Shown: one piece after another, positions 1-5,256 of the stretch | Layout of the letters: the number at the start of each line of letters is the position of its first letter | Numbering within the stretch: the stretch's first letter is position 1 | Source of the DNA: Bifidobacteriaceae bacterium | GTDB lineage: Bacteria > Actinomycetota > Actinomycetes > Actinomycetales > WQXJ01 | Length of the DNA stretch: 8,820 nt | Direction: 5' to 3' | Assembly (NCBI GenBank): GCA_031278075.1 | Contig: JAITLE010000116.1 | Span: 1 to 8,820, forward strand | The notes under the pieces: model-generated | The model's database searches: none | The model's input: only the letters and a program-made list of their open reading frames with translations | Told to the model about the DNA's origin: nothing | Program-made: the position numbers and the translations under genes

Positions 1-105
1 GTCGTACCAGAGCGCCCAGGTGCCGCCGGCGAGCAGCAGCGCCGCGCCGCAAGCGCCGGCGATCAGGCCCTTGACGCGCCTTGCGCGCGTGTGGCTAGTT
101 GCCAT
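1..105 (-). CDS. Partial exported protein with SipW-type (alternate) signal peptide, N-terminus only
   Basis: Only the first 35 codons are inside the window; the gene continues past position 1. The visible part has a short basic N-region (THTRARRVK), a hydrophobic stretch (about residues 13-27) and then GGTWALWYD. This ALW-x-D ending after a hydrophobic segment is the hallmark of signal peptides cleaved by SipW-like signal peptidases, as in TasA of Bacillus and the alternate-signal exported proteins of actinobacteria. The ATG at 103-105 is chosen because the signal begins right after it and AAAGGA lies 11 nt upstream. It is separated by 141 bp from the preceding gene, unlike the ATGA-coupled genes before it, so it may be expressed at a different level; a highly expressed main subunit is possible but unproven. 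The mature protein cannot be described from here. Confidence 0.8.
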   Translation of the reverse strand, partial: MATSHTRARRVKGLIAGACGAALLLAGGTWALWYD

Positions 106-116
106 TGTTGTTGTGT

Positions 117-122
117 TCCTTT
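117..122 (-). promoter_or_regulatory. Ribosome binding site of the partial SipW-signal gene
   Basis: On the minus strand AAAGGA lies 11 nt before the ATG at 103-105. The spacing is slightly long, but it is the only purine-rich site there and it supports that start. Confidence 0.5.
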
Positions 123-193
123 CGGGTCTTGGGGCGGCGGTCAGCCAACCCCCTTGGGGATTTCCGCCCGCTGGGGCGCGGGAGGTTTCCAAT

Positions 194-215
194 CCGCGCA
201 CGGAGCCGCGCGCGG
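194..215 (-). terminator. GC-rich hairpin between two secreted-protein genes (possible attenuator, terminator or mRNA-processing element)
   Basis: On the minus strand CCGCGCGCG and CGTGCGCGG form a 9-bp stem (one G-U pair) around a 4-nt loop GCTC, 31 nt after the stop of the upstream gene. No U-tract follows, so a classical intrinsic terminator is not supported. It may partially terminate transcription or protect the 3' end of the upstream message, giving the downstream gene separate stoichiometry. A weaker 5-bp stem (CCCGC/GCGGG) lies at 167-182. I see no convincing promoter in the 106-246 gap. Confidence 0.35.
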
Positions 216-246
216 TGGCTTTTGGTCGGGCGGGACAACACGTGCG

Positions 247-1125
247 TCACGGTTCCCACCTCGAAACTGTCGGGGTGAACCACACCGCCAACTGGTCTGC
301 TTCTTCCTCGGTATAGGTCAGCGTGGCGGTCCATTCGTCGGATCCGGACTTGACACCCACCCCGCTGTCAACCGTGATCGACCCAGTGTTCGTGTGCGTG
401 CCGCCGGGCGGCGCCAAACTATGCACCTTGAGGCACCAGACCGCGGTGTCGGTGGACTCGCCCAGGGAGACCAGGGTGTGAGTCGTGACCGGCGGGTTCC
501 CGCTCGGCGGATATGAGATCTTGTCGGCCGGGTCGGCCGGCTCGGTCGCCAAGTAAGCCGCGCAATCGACCTCTTCCGGGTCGCCGTACTCGTCCGGGGG
601 CACAAGATAGAGATCCGCCGAAGCGGTCGCGGTGACACCCGCGGGGGGAGCGGTGATCCCCGCCGAATAAGTCAGCAGGGAGTTGCCCACGGCGAGTCCG
701 GAGACCACGTACTTGGCGTAGACCACACCGATTTGGCCATCCCGCAACGCGTCGATATCGGCTGCGCCAAGATGCCCGCTGAGCTGCGACCCCTGGTCGG
801 CGGAACCCGCCAGGTCCCTTCGCGTCCCGTACCCGATGTGCACCGAATAATCGTTGGGCGAGCCGGCGTCGTCAACCAGACGCGCAGCGTTCTGGGCGCC
901 CGGGTCCCGCTCCACGGCGAACCCCACCTGGCCGCGCTGGATGGTCACCGTGCCCCAGGTGGACGCGCCCCCCCGCCACAGGGCCTGAGTCGCCGAGGCG
1001 CCAAAACCCAGCCCCACCGCCAACAGCACGGCGCCGGCGTACAGGCGGGCACGGCATCGGGCGCGGGAAGACGAGGCGCGCCCATGGGCCGGCGGGCGAG
1101 GCGAAACGGGACGTCGCACGGTCAT
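247..1125 (-). CDS. Exported protein with SipW-type signal segment (292 aa), function unknown
   Basis: The protein has a basic, Pro/Arg-rich N-region (residues 1-28), one hydrophobic segment (about 29-48) and the motif QALWRGG, followed by STWGTVTIQRGQVGF. This matches SipW-dependent exported proteins, where ALW is followed by a short Gly/Ser/Thr stretch and a beta strand ending in G-x-hydrophobic. The usual acidic residue after ALW is replaced by Arg. The rest (about 55-292) is predicted to be a beta-rich extracellular domain, with Cys188 and Cys231 that could form a disulfide. No LPXTG motif and no C-terminal membrane helix are visible. The ATG at 1123-1125 overlaps the stop of the preceding gene as ATGA. 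A longer in-frame reading upstream to 1299 was not used because it would run far into that gene. A G7 run at 968-974 codes for residues just after ALW. No enzyme motif was recognised. By context it is a structural or accessory subunit of the same secreted assembly as its neighbours. Confidence 0.8.
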   Translation of the reverse strand: MTVRRPVSPRPPAHGRASSSRARCRARLYAGAVLLAVGLGFGASATQALWRGGASTWGTVTIQRGQVGFAVERDPGAQNAARLVDDAGSPNDYSVHIGYGTRRDLAGSADQGSQLSGHLGAADIDALRDGQIGVVYAKYVVSGLAVGNSLLTYSAGITAPPAGVTATASADLYLVPPDEYGDPEEVDCAAYLATEPADPADKISYPPSGNPPVTTHTLVSLGESTDTAVWCLKVHSLAPPGGTHTNTGSITVDSGVGVKSGSDEWTATLTYTEEEADQLAVWFTPTVSRWEP

Positions 1126-2303
1126 GGCACCGGCACCCCCCACTTCTCGCCGGCGCGGACCTGGTCGAAGGTCCATGTGACCGCGGGGATGACGAACGCG
1201 TCGAGCCCTTGGGGATCTAGCGGATCGTCCCAGGCGTACGGGTAGGCCGGGGAACTCCCGCTCTCGTCTAAGAACGCGATGGTGACGGTCACCCGCCACT
1301 CCAAGTTGCTCCCCTGGTGGATGCCCGGGAACCCAGCCGGCATCTCGAGCGCGCCCGCGCCGTCAGCCGCCGTGTAGCCGTTGGACTTGGTGAACAGCCT
1401 GTAATCCTGGCCCAAAGCCAGGGACAAGGCCACAACCTGGAACGATGAACCAATCTGATCGATGTCCCGCGCCTCAAGCTTGTAGGTCGCTGTCACTCCG
1501 GATGGCGGCCAATTCGCGGTAGGCGTGTCCCAGTCCACGTAGAGGATGGCCGCGATGTTGTCGCCCACGAGGGTCGTGGTGAAGGTGCCTTGGAGTTCGA
1601 TCTCGTCGCCGGGCATCGCGGTGAAGTCGTCGAGCAGCGCGCCTTCGAGCTCGTCGCAGGTCGCGGGGTCTGGATCGCGGACGCAGCCGCTCTGGCCTGC
1701 CGGCGGGAGGCCTCCGGGGACACCAGCCGCGACCGTCTGGCGCCACGTCGCCCAATCGTTCGTGGTGCTATTCCACTCGATGTTGCCAGCTCGAATAGCC
1801 GCGGCAGCGACGGTGTCGGTGTCATACCACAGCGCGAACGTGGTCGCGTTACCGCCCATGATCAGCGCAAACGGGAGCGCCGCGGCCACGCTCGCCGCGA
1901 GCGCGGCGGTAAGGCCAGCGCTGCGCCAGGTCTGACGGGCGCCCCGCCGCCCGATGCCGACCCGCCGCCCGCGTTGTCGCCTCAACCGCCGTTCGGGGCC
2001 GTGGCCAAGCCAAGCGGCCAGGGCCGCGAAGGTCCAGCCCCGCGCGGCGCGGGCAGGGCGGGTCGCGAGGATGGGTGTTGATGCGGTTTGGGCTGGAACG
2101 AACTGGGTTGACGGGGCCGTAGCTGAGGTGGTTTGGGTGGGCTGGGCTGGGGCGGTTCGGGCTGAGTTGGCGTGGACCGCTGAGGCGGCGCGGCGCGCCG
2201 CGCGGGCGAGGCGTTTGACGCCGGCCCAGGTCAGCTCGGCGAGGGTCGGGTTGTCGTCGCGGGCTTCCGGGCGGGCGGGCGTCAAGCCGTCACGGGGCGT
2301 CAT
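1122..2303 (-). CDS. Exported protein with SipW-type signal segment and long cytoplasmic N-terminal extension (393 aa)
   Basis: Residues 128-148 form the only strong membrane segment. It is followed by GGNATTFALWYDTDTV, a textbook SipW-type signal ending in ALW-x-D, then AIRAGNIEW, the beta strand typical of this group. The mature part (about 162-393) looks like a beta-sandwich extracellular domain with Cys207 and Cys216. Unusually, about 127 residues precede the membrane segment: a helix-like stretch (21-45), an Ala/Pro/Gln/Thr-rich low-complexity linker (50-80) and an Arg-rich stretch (103-127). Such signals normally have a 10-30 residue N-region. The ATG at 2301-2303 overlaps the stop of the upstream gene (ATGA) and has AAGGGGG 7 nt ahead, so it is the best start. 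A TTG at 1983-1985 (codon 107) would give a normal-length signal and is the alternative. The stop overlaps the next gene's ATG. Function unknown; probably a fibre or surface-assembly subunit by analogy with TasA-like loci. Confidence 0.8.
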   Translation of the reverse strand: MTPRDGLTPARPEARDDNPTLAELTWAGVKRLARAARRAASAVHANSARTAPAQPTQTTSATAPSTQFVPAQTASTPILATRPARAARGWTFAALAAWLGHGPERRLRRQRGRRVGIGRRGARQTWRSAGLTAALAASVAAALPFALIMGGNATTFALWYDTDTVAAAAIRAGNIEWNSTTNDWATWRQTVAAGVPGGLPPAGQSGCVRDPDPATCDELEGALLDDFTAMPGDEIELQGTFTTTLVGDNIAAILYVDWDTPTANWPPSGVTATYKLEARDIDQIGSSFQVVALSLALGQDYRLFTKSNGYTAADGAGALEMPAGFPGIHQGSNLEWRVTVTIAFLDESGSSPAYPYAWDDPLDPQGLDAFVIPAVTWTFDQVRAGEKWGVPVP

Positions 2304-4993
2304 TCCGCCACCCCCTTGATCAGGCAGGCGCGCGCCTCGGTCGGCCAGATGGGGCTGTCGAGGTCCGCCGGATCGATCGCGGACGCGGGGTAGCTGGCCA
2401 CGCCGCTGGGCACAGACGCCGGGGTCAACTCCCAATCCAACACACAGGACTCGCCGAGAGCCGCGTCCTCGACCTTGAAGCCCTCGCCTGGGTCCGCGCC
2501 TGAGGCCGGCAGCAACGCGCCCGTCAAACCGATGTTGGCCACGGTGTAAACCCAATACACAGTCGAACCGGCTTCTAGCGAGCCGCCGCTCGCAACCCGC
2601 GTGCAACCGGCCACCTTCTCACCGTCGACAGCCACCTCACCGTTGGTCGTGACGAGATCCCCCGGGGTCGGTTCCTGCTCCCCAGTGCATGTGAACGCGA
2701 GTTTGGTGAGCTGAACCATCGGTTGGTCCAGCGGTTCCTGCGGGCCGAGCACCTCGTCTTGTTCATCCGTTGGCCACAACCCGCCGGAGCCGGATGTGTC
2801 GTTGTCCTGCCCGTAGCCGTATTTGGCGGGGTGCAGCACGGTCTTAGGGCTTGGGTCCGGCCAGGCTGCGGCCTCGCAATAGGCGGCGGCGAGCCGGGCC
2901 TTATCCCAGTCAGCGATGTCCTGAGGCTCATCGACAACCTGAGGCGTGATGACCTGGTTCAGGAGCTGGCGCAGTTGCCATTGCTGGAAATACGGCGCTT
3001 GAACGATATCCGCTGACTCGTCCGAGGTCAGGAAGCTGCCCCAGTCGTAGTTCGGGTCCGGCGCAGTCTGGCCTTGCTCCACCACGCCGCTGCAACCGCC
3101 CCAGTTCGCTATGTGTTGCACGCTGGCCCCGCCGATCGCGAACTTGCCACCAGTTTGCACATCGGTGATGTTGAACCTGATGACGGCCGCGTAACCCGCG
3201 GGCACGAGCACACGGTACAGCGACATTTGCGGCTGGTCGCCTTCTGCGGGCGCCACGATCGGAGCCGTGGTGACCGAACCGCCCACTTGGGACCAATCGC
3301 CCAGCTGGTAGTCGGTTTTGTCGACCGAATAAAGCATCGCCTCGGCCGAATAGGTGGCGCCCCACGCGCCGGCGAGGACGTACAAGTACCGGTCGGAAGC
3401 AGAGATGACCCAACCCGTGCCATCGTAGGTGTCGTTGTCCGTGCTCCCGGGCCCGAGCGCCTCGCCCACGATCACCCGTGCCACATACTCCTCACTGCAG
3501 CGCGCAGACGCCAGGCCGCTGGTCGGCGCCGGGTTGGACGCCCCATAGCCACTTCCTGCGTAAGAAGAGGTGGTGGGACCGCCGTAATTGGCTGAGGCAT
3601 CCCAGGAGATCTGCACTCCCTCGGCGAGCTCGGTGTATTGGGGATGAGCCACCCCGCTGGAGCCCGCCACGGGCTCGTAATACGCGGAGCAACTCGATAG
3701 GTTCTGGTTCACCCCCCTGAATTCCATCACCGGGTTTGCGCCGCTTGCGCTGCCCGTGTAGTAGGCGTAGTGGCCCAAGCCGTTCGAATTATCGACCATG
3801 GTCGCGTGGCGCCAGCCGTCGACTATCAGGCCGGTGCCGCCTGGGTCGGACAGGTTGAAGGTGCGGGTGGGCGGGGTGACGCTCGCGTCGGAGATCGGCA
3901 CATCGAGGGTGTCGACCACCAGGCTGCGCGCGAAATTAGGCTCGAAGGCGACCTTCTGCTGCGACAACGCGGCGCCGCCGAGTGCCACGTGACCGTTCTC
4001 GCGGGCGACTTGGTCAAGTGTGACCGTCACTTTCGCGCCGTGGCCTGCGGGGATGTACACGGTGTACAAGGCGTTCACGGCCTCGTCCCCGGCGAAGAGG
4101 CTGCCGTAATACGGCACAGGCTCGGCGACGGACGTGGACGGGGCGGCCAGCGTTGTGGTGGTGATCTCGACCGACGCCTCAGCCTGCCATGCGCCGCCGA
4201 TGAAACGCAGGACCCGCGCCTGGCTCGCAGGCGCCACCGTGATCTCGTAGCCGTTCTTGTCATACGACCCGGGACCCGGCTCGCCCGGCAGAGTCGCTAG
4301 ATACGAGGCGTTCGGGTCGTAGAAGACGCCTTCGAGTTTGGCGCCGGACTGCTGATAAGCGAGAGCGTAGGCGTCGCCAGAGTCAGGTGAATTCCACCAG
4401 CCGGGATCTGTGAGATGTGCCCCCCCCCCGCCGCTTGGGCCCTCCGCGTCGACCGCGTAGGTGGTCCACGAATAGGTCACCGGGCTGTCCGGGCGCTGGT
4501 AGACGCCCCCATAAGCCCCACCGCTCGGGCCGGGCGAGCTGGAACCGCTGTCATAAAGGGAACGCCATTCCAGACCGGTCCCGCCTGGCCGCGAGACCGC
4601 CAGATACCCGCCAGTCCGGCCGATCGTCCCGCCCAAGCCACCCGGTTCGGGGCAGTAGCTGTAGGGATTGTCGGGATGCTCCTGGCCGGCCGCCTCGTAA
4701 TACGGGTTGGAGCACTCGACGCCGGTCAAGTGGAACCAGTCCACGTCGCCGTAAGCCGACAGGTTGAAGATGACCGCGCCGTTGTTGTCTTGGGGGATCT
4801 CCTGCACATTGACTGTCAGCACGTTGCCGAGCGTGGCGCCAATCTGGTGCGCCGGCGTGGCGGCGTCAGACGCCCCACGGGGGACCGTGAAGACAGCCAC
4901 CAGCGCGCCGACCACCAAGAAGGTCAGGCCTGCGCGCGCTCGGGACTTCAACTCTGTGGCACCAATCCGGGGTAGACGACACCTGCTCACCAC
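2300..4993 (-). CDS. Large secreted protein with duplicated module and DUF11-like C-terminus (897 aa), function unknown
   Basis: First gene of the minus-strand operon. A basic N-region (residues 1-20) and a hydrophobic core (about 21-36) ending near GASDAA make an ordinary Sec signal peptide, not the ALW type. The mature protein is rich in Gly, Ser, Tyr and Trp. It contains two diverged copies of one module: about 58-345 and 378-625. Paired motifs include CSNPYYEAAG with CSAYYEPVAG, RVLRFIGGAW with RYLYVLAGAW, and LYTVYIPAGHGA...HVALGGAAL with LYRVLVPAGYAA...FAIGGASV. Residues about 760-897 resemble a DUF11-type beta-sandwich (STVYWVYTVANIG, then VEDAAL). Cysteines at 93, 114, 435, 499, 634, 706, 769, 798, 850 and 890 suggest disulfides. 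There is no LPXTG motif and no terminal membrane helix. The start may be GTG at 4991-4993 or the adjacent GTG at 4988-4990; GGGGAG lies 14 nt before the first. A G10 run encodes Gly188-191. Adhesin, tip protein or matrix component are guesses. Confidence 0.8.
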   Translation of the reverse strand: MVSRCRLPRIGATELKSRARAGLTFLVVGALVAVFTVPRGASDAATPAHQIGATLGNVLTVNVQEIPQDNNGAVIFNLSAYGDVDWFHLTGVECSNPYYEAAGQEHPDNPYSYCPEPGGLGGTIGRTGGYLAVSRPGGTGLEWRSLYDSGSSSPGPSGGAYGGVYQRPDSPVTYSWTTYAVDAEGPSGGGGAHLTDPGWWNSPDSGDAYALAYQQSGAKLEGVFYDPNASYLATLPGEPGPGSYDKNGYEITVAPASQARVLRFIGGAWQAEASVEITTTTLAAPSTSVAEPVPYYGSLFAGDEAVNALYTVYIPAGHGAKVTVTLDQVARENGHVALGGAALSQQKVAFEPNFARSLVVDTLDVPISDASVTPPTRTFNLSDPGGTGLIVDGWRHATMVDNSNGLGHYAYYTGSASGANPVMEFRGVNQNLSSCSAYYEPVAGSSGVAHPQYTELAEGVQISWDASANYGGPTTSSYAGSGYGASNPAPTSGLASARCSEEYVARVIVGEALGPGSTDNDTYDGTGWVISASDRYLYVLAGAWGATYSAEAMLYSVDKTDYQLGDWSQVGGSVTTAPIVAPAEGDQPQMSLYRVLVPAGYAAVIRFNITDVQTGGKFAIGGASVQHIANWGGCSGVVEQGQTAPDPNYDWGSFLTSDESADIVQAPYFQQWQLRQLLNQVITPQVVDEPQDIADWDKARLAAAYCEAAAWPDPSPKTVLHPAKYGYGQDNDTSGSGGLWPTDEQDEVLGPQEPLDQPMVQLTKLAFTCTGEQEPTPGDLVTTNGEVAVDGEKVAGCTRVASGGSLEAGSTVYWVYTVANIGLTGALLPASGADPGEGFKVEDAALGESCVLDWELTPASVPSGVASYPASAIDPADLDSPIWPTEARACLIKGVAE
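2311..2317 (-). promoter_or_regulatory. Ribosome binding site supporting the coupled ATG at 2303
   Basis: On the minus strand AAGGGGG lies 7 nt before the ATG that overlaps the upstream stop codon. This supports the long form of the 393-aa protein over the internal TTG start. Confidence 0.6.
4420..4429 (-). repeat. G10 homopolymer inside the large secreted-protein gene (candidate slippage site)
   Basis: Ten consecutive C on the plus strand read as ten G in the coding strand, encoding part of a Gly run at residues 188-191. In the sequence given the frame is open. Reading by hand, loss of one G leads to a TAG at 4297-4299, and gain of one G to a TGA at 4383-4385. Either change would leave only about 200-230 residues. 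Confidence 0.6.
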
Positions 4994-5074
4994 ACCACCC
5001 GCGAACGCTCCCCAAACGGCTCACGCCGCGCGCAAACTGGCCACCTGGAGACAGAGCGCCCCAGAGCCCAGCTA

Positions 5075-5090
5075 TGTGGCTAAAGTCACA
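5075..5090. promoter_or_regulatory. CRP/GlxR-type operator palindrome
   Basis: TGTGG-CTAAAG-TCACA matches the consensus TGTGA-N6-TCACA of CRP-family regulators (GlxR in Corynebacterium, Cmr/CRP in Mycobacterium) at nine of ten arm positions. It lies in the divergent region, 82 bp before the minus-strand GTG at 4993 and 166 bp before the fumarase start. It overlaps the -10 and expected start point of the candidate minus-strand promoter, which would fit repression of the secretion operon. An activating role for fumarase is also possible. GlxR/CRP regulators are known to control TCA-cycle genes in actinobacteria; binding here is inferred. Confidence 0.55.
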
Positions 5091-5116
5091 TTAGAGCACA
5101 GGCCTCTTGGGACCAA
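5088..5116 (-). promoter_or_regulatory. Candidate promoter of the secreted-protein operon
   Basis: On the minus strand TTGGTC (5111-5116) and TAATGT (5088-5093) are separated by exactly 17 bp. They fit the TTGnnn / TAnnnT pattern of housekeeping actinobacterial promoters only moderately. A start about 7 nt after the -10 would give a leader of roughly 90 nt before the GTG at 4993. The -10 overlaps the palindrome at 5075-5090. Confidence 0.4.
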
Positions 5117-5133
5117 GCCAAAGGTCCTAGGCC
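5101..5133. repeat. Imperfect inverted repeat in the divergent intergenic region
   Basis: GGCCT-CTTG-GGACC (5101-5114) pairs with GGTCC-T-AGGCC (5123-5133) around an 8-nt loop. This gives two 5-bp stems with an asymmetric internal loop. It covers the candidate -35 of the minus-strand promoter. It may be an operator or only a chance palindrome in GC-rich DNA. Confidence 0.35.
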
Positions 5134-5243
5134 GGGTAGAAATACGCCAGCCCGTGACCCGGCCTGGGCGTCTGTCTCGGGGCGCGGCCGAAAGCTGTGA
5201 CAGCGGCTCATGGGAGAATTCTCGGAGGCGGAGAAACCCAAGC

Positions 5244-5250
5244 GAAGGAG
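5244..5250 (+). promoter_or_regulatory. Ribosome binding site deciding the fumarase start
   Basis: GAAGGAG lies 6 nt before the GTG at 5257. This strong Shine-Dalgarno sequence favours the GTG over an in-frame ATG at 5209 or GTG at 5197, both of which lie upstream of it. Confidence 0.8.
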
Positions 5251-5256
5251 CCTCGC

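Noticed and set aside
1126..1299. N-terminal extension of the 292-aa protein up to an upstream start
   Set aside because: It would overlap the preceding gene in another frame for 178 bp. The Arg-rich sequence looks like an out-of-frame shadow, and the ATGA overlap gives a natural start.
2304..2606. Extension of the 393-aa protein upstream to 2606
   Set aside because: It lies over the coding region of the 897-aa protein and has shadow-like Gly/Arg composition. The ATG at 2303 has a ribosome binding site and overlaps the stop.
5188..5220. Fumarase promoter at TGTGAC / GAGAAT and the GCTGTGACAGC palindrome
   Set aside because: The spacing between the two elements is only about 12 bp and neither matches consensus well. 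The 11-bp palindrome is short enough to occur by chance.
5197..5256. Upstream in-frame starts for fumarase (GTG at 5197, ATG at 5209)
   Set aside because: The strong GAAGGAG lies downstream of both and directly before the GTG at 5257. The upstream residues do not resemble the family N-terminus.
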